Source: Pseudomonadota bacterium
GTDB taxonomy: Bacteria > Pseudomonadota > Gammaproteobacteria > Berkiellales > Berkiellaceae
Assembly (NCBI GenBank): GCA_018241965.1
Contig: JAFECS010000023.1
Span: 1-52,705, forward strand
Direction of reading: 5' to 3'
Length of the DNA: 52,705 nucleotides
Shown here: positions 16,871 to 24,454 of the stretch, piece after piece
Position numbering within the stretch: position 1 is the first letter of the stretch
Layout: each line of letters begins with the position of its first letter
The notes under the pieces: model-generated
What the model was told of the DNA's origin: nothing
The model's database searches: none
What the model saw: only the letters and a program-made list of their open reading frames with translations
Position numbers and translations under genes: made by a program

Positions 16871-18107
16871 TGTCCGTCCTTTGGATATTTTTTTTTGCAC
16901 ATTGAGGTATTGGTCCTAAAGTCCCCATGGCCATTTTGGCAAAAAATTGTTTTAAACTAAAATGCTTATCTACCCAACCTAACCCTAGATTACGTAAATA
17001 GGCAACAAGAGCATTCTGTGAACCAAAACCCTGTTTAAACGCAGACATAGCCCAAATCATGAGTTGATTATGTGTTTTTCTTTGACGTTCATAGTGCTTT
17101 AGGTGCGTTTCTCTTTTTTGTACAGTATCAGACTTCAGCGCAAGCATTTCAACTAGTGTTGCAACATCCAACAACCCTAAATTTACGCCTAAACCTGCCA
17201 AAGGATGTATAGTGTGTGCCGCATCGCCCACCAAAACACATCCTTCAGTAACATAAGATTTGGCATGATGTGAAGACAAGGGAAACATCAAAGGCTTACT
17301 CATTAACGTCAAGTTGCCCAAAATAGCATCACATTCTCTGGTTAATGCGAGTCCAAACTCATTTTTGGTAACTTGCATCAGTTCATTTGCTTTTTCAGGC
17401 GTTGTCGTCCATACCAGAGAGCTTAAATTTTCATCGCTTAATGGCAATAGAGCCAAAGGCCCATCTTGGGCGAAACGCTGATAGGCTGTTTTGGTATGTG
17501 ACTTTTCGCTTTGCAACGTTGCCACAATGGCGACTTGTTGATAATCAATATAGGCAGAATCAATATGGCATAATTTTCGCAAAGTAGATTTTGCACCATC
17601 TGCGCCTATAACTAATTTCGCTTTGAGTTTAGTACCATTGGTAAGTGTTATCTGTGAACCATTTTGAAAGCTAAAATCGGCAAGATATTCTCCCCAAAAA
17701 TAATGAACTGAAGATTGCTTTTGCAGCCCTGTTAACAAGGCCGCTAAAATAACCTTTTGTTCAATAATGTATCCTAAATTATCTTCAAAAAAATCCATAG
17801 CCGAAAAATGAATAATCCCATCCATCACACTGTCCCAAACGCACATATGATGATAAGGACTATAGCGGCTTGCTTTAATATCCTGCCAAACCCCTAAATA
17901 AGAAAAGAAGTTCTCTGAAGCGCGCGTGATGGCAACCACTTTTGCGTCAATAGCTTCATCAAGTAAGGGAAATTGTGCACTAGGCTTATGCGCTTCAATC
18001 AGTGCAACACTAAGCTCTTGTTTTGCAAAAGCTAAGGCTGCAGCTAGACCAACTATACCCGCCCCCACCACAATAACATCATATTCGTGGTTAAATTGAT
18101 TACCCAT
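16845..18107 (-). CDS. ubiI: UbiI/VisC-type FAD-dependent ubiquinone hydroxylase
   Basis: A flavin monooxygenase of the UbiH/COQ6 family, probably adding the C5 hydroxyl in ubiquinone synthesis on the inner membrane face. The 420-residue protein has the Rossmann GAGIVG at 15-20, the middle motif VIGADGAKSTLR, and the FAD-binding GDAAHTIHPLAGLGVNLG segment, which is closer to UbiI than to UbiH. In that segment the usual Gln (AGQG) is Leu (AGLG). It lies eight bases after ubiH, the order seen in E. coli. UbiF or another regiospecificity cannot be excluded from sequence alone. Confidence 0.88.
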   Translation of the reverse strand: MGNQFNHEYDVIVVGAGIVGLAAALAFAKQELSVALIEAHKPSAQFPLLDEAIDAKVVAITRASENFFSYLGVWQDIKASRYSPYHHMCVWDSVMDGIIHFSAMDFFEDNLGYIIEQKVILAALLTGLQKQSSVHYFWGEYLADFSFQNGSQITLTNGTKLKAKLVIGADGAKSTLRKLCHIDSAYIDYQQVAIVATLQSEKSHTKTAYQRFAQDGPLALLPLSDENLSSLVWTTTPEKANELMQVTKNEFGLALTRECDAILGNLTLMSKPLMFPLSSHHAKSYVTEGCVLVGDAAHTIHPLAGLGVNLGLLDVATLVEMLALKSDTVQKRETHLKHYERQRKTHNQLMIWAMSAFKQGFGSQNALVAYLRNLGLGWVDKHFSLKQFFAKMAMGTLGPIPQCAKKNIQRTDSVKKNAII

Positions 18108-18115
18108 TTAAAACC

Positions 18116-19267
18116 TTAAAAACCCATTGCTCTTTGCGTAAACTGTTCTTTCAGCGGTTTGATGCTGTCAAACAAAGTAATACCCAACGCCCGAAAAGGG
18201 GCCGGGATCCTTTGACTTGACATAAAATTAGCGATTTTGTCGGTCGCAAAAATAATCTGATGCTGATCGCTTTTTCTTTCATTGACATAACTTTGTAAAA
18301 AGCTTTGCGCGCCTATATCAAGTGGCTCTTTTGCTTTGATAAGTTGTGAACGAATTTGCCACACATCACGTAAACTGAGGTTCAACCCTTGCGCCGCAAT
18401 GGGATGAAGGTTATGTGCGGCATTACCCATCAATAAAAATCTTGACCCACTTTGCTGAGCAGCCACGTTCATGGTTAAAGGAAAAGCTAAACGTTCACTA
18501 ACACGTACTATCTTGCCTAAGCGTTTTCCTAATTGTTCCTGACAACAAGATATAAAATCCTGCTCTGGCATGTTTTTAAGTGCCAAAGCTTCCTGTTGAC
18601 TTGTTGTCCATACACAAGTAAATGCTTTATTTTTCCAAGGTAATAAGGCAATCGCGCCATTTGGCAAAAATCGCTCAATCGCTGTCTCTTGCGCCATCTG
18701 GGGCATTTCAAGGTTAGCCAATACCGCAAAGTGATTATAATCCATCAATTTAGTACTAATTTGTTGTTCTTGGCGCAGTTGCGAATGTATGCCATCGGCA
18801 GCAACTAATAACTTGCAAGCAATAGGCTGATGTTTACCACGAACGGTTAATTGCCAAGAACTTTGTGTGCATTCTCTTTGCAGTATTTCACCAGGGCGTA
18901 AGATCTCTACCGTTGGTTGTGTTACAAGATGTTGCGTTAATACACTTTCAATGACATTGGCCCCTACCACATAACCCAGGGCTTCATGATCATCAGTTTT
19001 TAAACTACTTCTACCATAATGGCCTTTCACGGAAACGACAACTTGCGAAATGGGAACAGCTTTTAAGCTTAAATCTTCCCAAATATGTAAACATTCATAA
19101 ATACGTTTACTTGCATAGGAGAGCGCAATGGTTCTGGCCTGAAAATCGTCCACTACCACTGATTCATTTTTCTTCTCAATAATTAAAACACGATACTGCT
19201 GTTGGCCTAAGGCTAAAGCAAGGCTTAACCCTACTGCCCCACCGCCTACAATGACTGCATCATACAT
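18116..19267 (-). CDS. ubiH: 2-octaprenyl-6-methoxyphenol hydroxylase UbiH
   Basis: A second FAD-dependent hydroxylase of ubiquinone synthesis. The 383-residue protein has GGGAVG at 8-13, the DDFQARTIALSYAS segment, the VAADGIHSQLR motif and GNAAHNLHPIAAQGLNLSLRD, in which GNAA and LNL are typical of UbiH. The start overlaps the pepP stop by eight bases, indicating coupling. Position between pepP and ubiI supports the assignment. Confidence 0.92.
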   Translation of the reverse strand: MYDAVIVGGGAVGLSLALALGQQQYRVLIIEKKNESVVVDDFQARTIALSYASKRIYECLHIWEDLSLKAVPISQVVVSVKGHYGRSSLKTDDHEALGYVVGANVIESVLTQHLVTQPTVEILRPGEILQRECTQSSWQLTVRGKHQPIACKLLVAADGIHSQLRQEQQISTKLMDYNHFAVLANLEMPQMAQETAIERFLPNGAIALLPWKNKAFTCVWTTSQQEALALKNMPEQDFISCCQEQLGKRLGKIVRVSERLAFPLTMNVAAQQSGSRFLLMGNAAHNLHPIAAQGLNLSLRDVWQIRSQLIKAKEPLDIGAQSFLQSYVNERKSDQHQIIFATDKIANFMSSQRIPAPFRALGITLFDSIKPLKEQFTQRAMGF

Positions 19268-20582
19268 CGCTTGCTCTTTTTTGCATTAATTTTTCTATTT
19301 CCTGCGGCGTTTTAACGAGCTCTTTGGTCAAAATATCGCAGCCGCTGTCGGTGATAACAATATCATCCTCAATGCGCACTCCAATGCCGCGCCACTTTTC
19401 ATCGACGGTGGTATTTTCCCGTGAGATATAGATCCCAGGTTCAATGGTAAATACCATGCCAGATGAAAGTTTGCGCCATATTCCTGCAATTTTATATTCT
19501 CCCACATCATGCACATCCATACCCAACCAATGGCCACTGTTGTGCATATAAAAAGGCAAATACGCTTTTTCCTCTATCAGAGTTTGTACTTGGCCTTGAA
19601 GAATTTTCAAATCCACCAAACCTTGCACCATGACTTTCAGAATGGCATTTTGCATGCTATCCCACGTCATCCCTGGTTTAGCCTGTAAAATCGCTGCTTC
19701 TTGGGTAGCTAAAACAAGCTCATAAATGGCTTGCTGACTCGCTGTAAACTTACCATTGGCTGGAAAAGTACGGGTGATATCGGCAGCGTATCCTTCAAAT
19801 TCTGCGCCAGCATCAATTAATACTAAATCGCCCTCTTTTATCACTGCATTGTTTTGAGTGTAATGCAAAGTACAAGCATTATTCCCTGTGGCAACAATAC
19901 ATGGATAAGCAGGTGAACGACTTCCTTGCGCATAAAATTCATATAGCAGCACCGCTTCAAGCTGATATTCATACATGCCAATTTTGCACTGTGACATTGC
20001 TTTGCTATGAGCCTTTGCAGAAATGCTCGCTGCTTTTTGCATGTATTTAAGCTCATCGCTTGATTTAATCAAGCGTTGTTCATCGATAAATTGTCTTAAA
20101 TCAATAAATTGATGTGGCGCATTTAAGCCTTGACGCACTTTTTTGCGCAAGCGTTCCACCCAAGAAAATATTTGATTATCAAAATGGGTATCGATACCTG
20201 TTAAATAGTAAATAGCGTTGGCATTAGCAAGAAACCCTGGCATTTTATTGTCTAACTCGCTTACAGGGTAAGCTTCATCTGCACCATAAATATCACAGGC
20301 GTCTTTTTGTCCTACACGCTTGCCCGTCCAACGTTCAATAAGGGGATCTTTTTCTTGGCAAAAAAGAATAAAAGTGTTTTTACCCGCTTTTTTGCTTAAT
20401 AAGGCAATAGCCTCGGTCTCATTAAAAGCGGTTAAATAATAAAAATGACTGTCTTGCCTAAAGGGAAATTCCGTATCACTGTTGCGATGAAAAATGGGAG
20501 CAGCTTTCAGAAGTGCTACACTGTTATCCGCCATTTTGTTGAAAAGTTCATCTCGTCGCACTTTACATGAAGCAAGCGTCAT
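19260..20582 (-). CDS. pepP: Xaa-Pro aminopeptidase PepP (M24B)
   Basis: PepP removes an N-terminal residue preceding proline and uses two metal ions. The 440-residue protein has the aminopeptidase P N-terminal domain (to about 165) and a pita-bread catalytic domain with all five ligands: D257, D268, H351, E381 and E405, close to the E. coli positions. The HNSGHWLGMDVHD motif is intact. It follows ygfB by ten bases and overlaps ubiH by eight. Confidence 0.97.
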   Translation of the reverse strand: MTLASCKVRRDELFNKMADNSVALLKAAPIFHRNSDTEFPFRQDSHFYYLTAFNETEAIALLSKKAGKNTFILFCQEKDPLIERWTGKRVGQKDACDIYGADEAYPVSELDNKMPGFLANANAIYYLTGIDTHFDNQIFSWVERLRKKVRQGLNAPHQFIDLRQFIDEQRLIKSSDELKYMQKAASISAKAHSKAMSQCKIGMYEYQLEAVLLYEFYAQGSRSPAYPCIVATGNNACTLHYTQNNAVIKEGDLVLIDAGAEFEGYAADITRTFPANGKFTASQQAIYELVLATQEAAILQAKPGMTWDSMQNAILKVMVQGLVDLKILQGQVQTLIEEKAYLPFYMHNSGHWLGMDVHDVGEYKIAGIWRKLSSGMVFTIEPGIYISRENTTVDEKWRGIGVRIEDDIVITDSGCDILTKELVKTPQEIEKLMQKRASDV

Positions 20583-20592
20583 TATTTTTTCC

Positions 20593-21150
20593 TTAATGTA
20601 ATTGCTTTGCTTTAACTTGCTGCTCTATCACCTGCGCATAAACTAACATTACACTGACTTTAATAAATTCAACAATTTCCATAAAATCTTTTTCATTTTC
20701 TTCACCCTCTTGCACTTCAAGTGAAGCCTCTTTAATTTGTTCGATATCAGCCAAGACTTCCTTGACGATGGGATTATCGTTTAGTAAGCCAGACATATTG
20801 GTGCATGAAATGCCTTGCAAAAATCCTTCACACCAATTTGTTACCCCTTCTACTCTTTGCACAAGACTTTCCTCATCGGAGGGCAACATCAACCTAAAGG
20901 CTCTTTGATCATTTTCTAGATCCATTTTGGTGTTTATCAATAGTGCATTAAATAACTCATTTACAACCCCTGATTGACCTAGAGAAGGGATCTCTTTTTC
21001 TATGGATTTTCCCGCCTCTTCAGGGGTAGCCACACAGAGCATGGCACTTATCATCCCATGAATATACGCGGGTGAAAATGGTGTACTTGCTACAAATAAT
21101 TGATGATCAAATAGCTCATAATCTGGCCAGAAATGCTGCTTTTCATTCAT
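20593..21150 (-). CDS. ygfB: YgfB/YecA family protein (UPF0149)
   Basis: A 185-residue cytosolic acidic helical protein of the UPF0149 family, recognised by its N-terminal FSPAYIHGMISAMLC segment, the central NWCEGFLQGI motif and its position before pepP opposite zapA. The biochemical role is not settled; in Pseudomonas a YgfB homologue has been linked to beta-lactam resistance regulation. It is the first gene of the long minus-strand series running to gcvPB, and its 5' end faces zapA across 116 bases. Confidence 0.93.
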   Translation of the reverse strand: MNEKQHFWPDYELFDHQLFVASTPFSPAYIHGMISAMLCVATPEEAGKSIEKEIPSLGQSGVVNELFNALLINTKMDLENDQRAFRLMLPSDEESLVQRVEGVTNWCEGFLQGISCTNMSGLLNDNPIVKEVLADIEQIKEASLEVQEGEENEKDFMEIVEFIKVSVMLVYAQVIEQQVKAKQLH

Positions 21151-21201
21151 GTTTTACTACTCCATATTTACTTTGGCTGCTAGATTAACACATTGCCTGT
21201 A

Positions 21202-21230
21202 TTGACCCCACCTCCTAAGCTCCCTATGAT
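21202..21230 (+). promoter_or_regulatory. Sigma-70 promoter of zapA
   Basis: TTGACC (21202-21207), a 17-base spacer and TATGAT (21225-21230), each one mismatch from consensus, 36 bases before the zapA ATG. Confidence 0.75.
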
Positions 21231-21266
21231 AAAAGATGGTTCAATCTTTTTGGAGCTTCAAACCAA

Positions 21267-21644
21267 ATGAGTATTGGAGAAAAAGGCATCTGTGTTAGAA
21301 TACTAGAAAAGGAATTTCGGGTCGCTTGTCCAAAAAGCCAAGAACAAGCGTTACGTGATGCTGCTCAGTATCTTGATAAGCAAATGAAACTCATTCGCCA
21401 AAGCGGCAGAGTCATTGGCATAGAGCGCATTGCTGTGATGGCGGCTTTGAATATTGCGAACGAATTACTTTCATTAAAAAATACGGCTTTTGAACCTGAT
21501 GAAGCATTTTCTGAAAGGTTAAAAGTGTTACAAGATAAAATTGACAATGTGCTTGCAAGGGAACACACTCCACGCGAAACCGTAGTAAGCGAGCGCGTCC
21601 TTAAAGAGTTTGAAGTTGTTGAAGAATTAGAAGAAACTGTTTAA
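21267..21644 (+). CDS. zapA: Cell division protein ZapA
   Basis: ZapA cross-links and stabilises FtsZ filaments at the division site. The 125-residue protein has the family start with ICVRILEKEFRVACP, then ALRDAAQYLDKQM and RIAVMAALNIANELLSLK, followed by a heptad-like helix to the C terminus. It is somewhat longer than the E. coli protein (109), with an acidic tail. The ATG has GGAG upstream. The 400 bases that follow hold repeats and 6S RNA, as in the conserved zapA-ssrS-ygfA order. Confidence 0.93.
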   Translation: MSIGEKGICVRILEKEFRVACPKSQEQALRDAAQYLDKQMKLIRQSGRVIGIERIAVMAALNIANELLSLKNTAFEPDEAFSERLKVLQDKIDNVLAREHTPRETVVSERVLKEFEVVEELEETV

Positions 21645-21658
21645 AGAATATGCTCAAA

Positions 21659-21698
21659 CTATTTTGAGTTTAGGCAACGAAGCATAAACACAAAATAG
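21659..21698. repeat. Short palindromic element A
   Basis: Arms CTATTTTG (21659-21666) and CAAAATAG (21691-21698) enclose the core AGGCAACGAAGCATAAA (21672-21688). A 12-base direct repeat AAGAATATGCTC precedes this element (21644-21655) and the next one (21700-21711). The core recurs in element B with two changes. Confidence 0.65.
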
Positions 21699-21714
21699 GA
21701 AGAATATGCTCGAA

Positions 21715-21823
21715 CCAGTTTTAATTTAGACGAGGCGCCAAACGAATGAGTCCCCAGGAGTGCACATCTTAGTGCATGACTGGGGCGAATGAGTGTAGGC
21801 AACAAAGTATAAATTAAAACTGG
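21715..21823. repeat. Long palindromic element B (REP-like)
   Basis: Perfect 14-base outer arms (21715-21728 and 21810-21823) enclose an inner hairpin with CCCCAG (21752-21757) and CTGGGG (21780-21785) and a TGCA/TGCA pairing. The core AGGCAACAAAGTATAAA (21797-21813) matches element A in 15 of 17 bases. This looks like a dispersed repeat family in which element A is an internally deleted copy. It ends 17 bases before the 6S RNA. Confidence 0.7.
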
Positions 21824-21839
21824 AAAGAGCAAACCGAAC

Positions 21840-22027
21840 AGGCTTTTTCCTGGTATGTTAGCCAGTGCCTAGTGTCTTTTGAGCCGATGCTAAATTGCTT
21901 GGGATCCAGAATGTCTTTGCTGTTGCGCAAGTCCACTATAAGTGGGAAGCCTGATGCGAAGCAGAGGAACCCACTTGAACTTAAAGGGTTCAAGGCAAAT
22001 GGTGCAGCGGCACGCTGGGGAAAGCCT
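21840..22027 (+). ncRNA. ssrS: 6S RNA (SsrS)
   Basis: 6S RNA mimics an open promoter and binds the sigma-70 RNA polymerase holoenzyme in stationary phase. The assignment rests on location between zapA and ygfA and on landmark sequences in the E. coli order: TGAGCCGAT (21880-21888), CCAGAATGT, GGAAGCCTG, then the CTTGAAC...GGGTTCAAGG hairpin near 21973-21994, and a GCAGCGGC segment. The ends pair (AGGCTTT at 21840 with AAAGCCT at 22021-22027), giving about 188 nt against 183-184 in E. coli. A T run at 22029-22036 follows. A TATAAA at 21808-21813, inside element B, might serve as -10 of a longer precursor. Confidence 0.88.
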
Positions 22028-22056
22028 CTTTTTTTTGCTGGTGTGGATCTAAGCCT

Positions 22057-22638
22057 ATGCGTACCTTAAAACAACAGCTGAGATCCCAAGTGCGCGCCCA
22101 TAGGCGTATCCTTAGCACGAGCGAAAAAGAAAAAGCAGCACTGCTTATCACGCATCGATTGTTTCAACATTCCACCTTTAAAAAGGCACAAAAAATTGCG
22201 CTTTACCTGCCTTTTGATGGTGAGGTGCCTACTTATCTGATATTACAAATGGCTTTGATAGCGCATAAATCTTGCTATGCCCCTGTACTGGATAATAAGC
22301 AACTTAACTTTGTTAAAATTGACGAACTTACCCCTTTAAAAGCCAATCGTTTCGGGATTTTAGAGCCCCATTATCCTTTGATGAGAAAAATAGCTGCACC
22401 ATCATTAGATATGGTGCTTTTACCGCTAGTTGCATTTGACAGAGCTTGTCATCGTTTAGGGATGGGAGGCGGATTTTATGATAAAACTTTTGCTTTCAAG
22501 GTAAGAAGGCCCAAACCGCTATTGTTCGGATTAGCCTATGATTTTCAAAGAGTTGAGCATCTGCCCAGAGGACAGTTGGATCTATTACTAGATGGAGTGA
22601 TAACAGAAAAACATCTTTACTTAAGAACTGAGATCTAA
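22057..22638 (+). CDS. ygfA: 5-formyltetrahydrofolate cyclo-ligase
   Basis: The enzyme converts 5-formyl-THF to 5,10-methenyl-THF with ATP, recycling a folate by-product of one-carbon metabolism. The 193-residue protein has YLPFDGEVPT (50-59) and the nucleotide-binding GMGGGFYD at 135-142, with length normal for the family. It sits directly after 6S RNA, as in E. coli where the two are co-transcribed. The ribosome binding site is weak. A link to the glycine cleavage genes through folate is plausible. Confidence 0.94.
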   Translation: MRTLKQQLRSQVRAHRRILSTSEKEKAALLITHRLFQHSTFKKAQKIALYLPFDGEVPTYLILQMALIAHKSCYAPVLDNKQLNFVKIDELTPLKANRFGILEPHYPLMRKIAAPSLDMVLLPLVAFDRACHRLGMGGGFYDKTFAFKVRRPKPLLFGLAYDFQRVEHLPRGQLDLLLDGVITEKHLYLRTEI

Positions 22639-22733
22639 AATATGGGAGAGATAATCCAGTAACTGCTTACCCCTAGCCCGACGCTGACAATGATTGCTAA
22701 CAACCAGACCGTATCAATACCTTTGCTCGCCAT
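22635..22733 (-). CDS. Small hydrophobic protein, 32 residues
   Basis: A short ORF with a strong ribosome binding site (GAGGGA, three bases before ATG) encodes MASKGIDTVWLLAIIVSVGL followed by 12 more residues, ending SPIF. It is one transmembrane helix with a short basic N terminus. Its last four bases overlap the 3' end of ygfA on the other strand. I do not recognise the family. Small single-helix proteins can be subunits of membrane complexes or toxins, but nothing here shows which. The strong start signal is the main support. Confidence 0.5.
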   Translation of the reverse strand: MASKGIDTVWLLAIIVSVGLGVSSYWIISPIF

Positions 22734-22853
22734 AATTCCCTCAGATAAAAATAAGCTCACTTTGATAGTGTAGAACATGCTTTTACTTTTGCGCCAAGTT
22801 CTTTCTTTTTAGCCCTATTTTTCATACACTGCCCCTGACAAAACGAGGTCATA

Positions 22854-23330
22854 ATGACAAATAAAAGAACACCAGGGTATTGGTTGATGAAGTCTGAACC
22901 CGATACCTTCAGTATTGATGATCTGCTAAAAGCTAAAAACCAAACATCCCCCTGGGATGGGGTGCGCAATTATCAAGCGCGCAACTATATCAGAGATGAA
23001 ATGAAAATTGGAGACTTAGCCTTCTTTTATCACTCAAGCTGCAAAGTGCCAGGTATCGTTGGATTGGTCGAAATCGTGAAATCAGCTTACCCAGATCACA
23101 CTGCCCTTGAGCCTAAATCACCTTATTACGACCCAAAAAGCTCTGCGCAAAACCCCCGCTGGTATATGGTTGATGTCAAATTTAAACAAAAATATGACGA
23201 ACCACTTAGCCTTGAGGTGCTTAAAATGAATCCTAAGCTTAAAGGCTTCAAACTTCTTAATCGTGGAAACCGGCTCTCTATATTGCCGGTTAGTTTACAA
23301 GAATGGAAAACCATCCAAGCAATGATATAA
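22854..23330 (+). CDS. EVE-domain protein
   Basis: A 158-residue cytosolic protein that is almost entirely an EVE domain (PUA-like fold, thymocyte nuclear protein 1 family), recognised by [15 protein letters not shown] at 10-24, [22 protein letters not shown], and [14 protein letters not shown] domains are thought to bind modified bases in DNA or RNA; the target is unknown. It precedes rpiA by 14 bases and is probably co-transcribed with it. Confidence 0.92.
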   Translation: MTNKRTPGYWLMKSEPDTFSIDDLLKAKNQTSPWDGVRNYQARNYIRDEMKIGDLAFFYHSSCKVPGIVGLVEIVKSAYPDHTALEPKSPYYDPKSSAQNPRWYMVDVKFKQKYDEPLSLEVLKMNPKLKGFKLLNRGNRLSILPVSLQEWKTIQAMI

Positions 23331-23344
23331 AAATAAGGAAACAC

Positions 23345-24007
23345 ATGGCCTCTCAAGATGAACTAAAACAGAAAGTTGCCAATGAAGCACTCAAAGATGT
23401 TGTCCCAGACACTATCATCGGCATAGGCACCGGCAGCACGGTGAATTTTTTCATTAAAGCCCTCGCCGAAAGTAAACAGAAAATTATCGGCGCTGTCTCA
23501 AGCTCTAAAGCGTCAGAAAAATTACTCAAAGAATGTGGCATTCCTGTGCTGGGGATTAATGAAGGGCCCATCAGTGTATATATCGATGGCGCCGATGAAT
23601 GCAACCATCACTGCCAATTGATTAAAGGCGGCGGTGGTGCACTCACCGGCGAAAAAATCGTGGCTGCGATTGCTAAAAAGTTTGTATGCATTATCGATAA
23701 ATCTAAATATGTTTTACAACTTGGCGAGTTTCCCCTACCCGTTGAAGTTATCCCCCTGGCACGAAGCTATGTTGCCCGTGAATTAGTAAAATTGGGTGGC
23801 GATCCGGTTTACCGTGAAGGGTTTGTTACTGATAACGGCAATCAAATTCTGGATGTATATGGTTTAGAAATATTAAAGCCCATTGCTCTTGAAGAAACAA
23901 TTAATAATATCACTGGCGTTGTCACCAATGGTTTATTTGCAAAACGCGGTGCTGATAAAGTGCTGATTGCCGATGAGAATGGGGTTCAAACTATTACCCC
24001 CAGATAG
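23345..24007 (+). CDS. rpiA: Ribose-5-phosphate isomerase A
   Basis: RpiA interconverts ribose 5-phosphate and ribulose 5-phosphate in the non-oxidative pentose phosphate pathway. The ATG at 23345 ([10 protein letters not shown]) has AAGGA upstream and gives 220 residues, against 219 in E. coli. An earlier in-frame start at 23303 lies inside the EVE gene. Motifs are GIGTGST at 26-32, DGADE at 81-85 and [11 protein letters not shown] at 94-104, covering the catalytic aspartates, lysine and glutamate. Confidence 0.97.
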   Translation: MASQDELKQKVANEALKDVVPDTIIGIGTGSTVNFFIKALAESKQKIIGAVSSSKASEKLLKECGIPVLGINEGPISVYIDGADECNHHCQLIKGGGGALTGEKIVAAIAKKFVCIIDKSKYVLQLGEFPLPVEVIPLARSYVARELVKLGGDPVYREGFVTDNGNQILDVYGLEILKPIALEETINNITGVVTNGLFAKRGADKVLIADENGVQTITPR

Positions 24008-24036
24008 ACATTATTTTTTGTCACAGCGCTTGCGCA

Positions 24037-24080
24037 GGGCCGGCCACAGGGACCGGCCCCTAAAGCCGACCCTTCAAAGG
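24037..24080. repeat. GC-rich intergenic hairpins after rpiA
   Basis: GGGCCGG (24037-24043) pairs with CCGGCCC (24053-24059), followed by a second imperfect hairpin around CCCTTCAAAGGG. There is no T run. It looks like a dispersed intergenic repeat; a role in ending the rpiA transcript is possible. Confidence 0.45.
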
Positions 24081-24144
24081 GGGATTTAGGTGGTTACACA
24101 TTATAGGCGATGCAAGGTGAGGTAATTTAAACTCAATAAATCAT

Positions 24145-24172
24145 TTGCAAGATTAGCTCGATTATATATATA
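24145..24172 (+). promoter_or_regulatory. Promoter candidate for the 59-residue ORF
   Basis: TTGCAA (24145-24150), a 16-base spacer and TATATA (24167-24172), 37 bases before the ATG at 24209. Confidence 0.4.
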
Positions 24173-24208
24173 GTGAAAAGACCTTCTTAAACATAAAAAG
24201 GGAATTTT

Positions 24209-24388
24209 ATGAAACTTGGTCCAAAAATGAGTGATCATAGTAAAGAAGTAGTTGACCCACTTTTGTTCTGCTCTCCTGGAAGTTACTTGCCTTTGGCTAT
24301 AGCATTTAAAATGCTTTTTCAAGAAGAAAAACCTGCGCCGGATGCTTTAGACAAATCAGGGAATAACAATAAACCCACCCATAAATAG
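24209..24388 (+). CDS. Hypothetical protein, 59 residues
   Basis: This ORF has AGGGA seven bases before the ATG and a plausible promoter. It encodes MKLGPKMSDHSKEVVDPLLF, a short hydrophobic stretch (SYLPLAIAFKMLF), then a polar tail rich in Asp, Asn, Pro and Lys. I do not recognise it. It occupies the only long gap between rpiA and the MFS gene. It could be an expressed small protein or chance coding; codon use looks like that of its neighbours. Confidence 0.5.
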   Translation: MKLGPKMSDHSKEVVDPLLFCSPGSYLPLAIAFKMLFQEEKPAPDALDKSGNNNKPTHK

Positions 24389-24454
24389 CAAATGGTTTTT
24401 AAGAGATGCTTCTTCAAAATGAAGTCGAAAAAAATAGACTTAAGGTATACTCGT

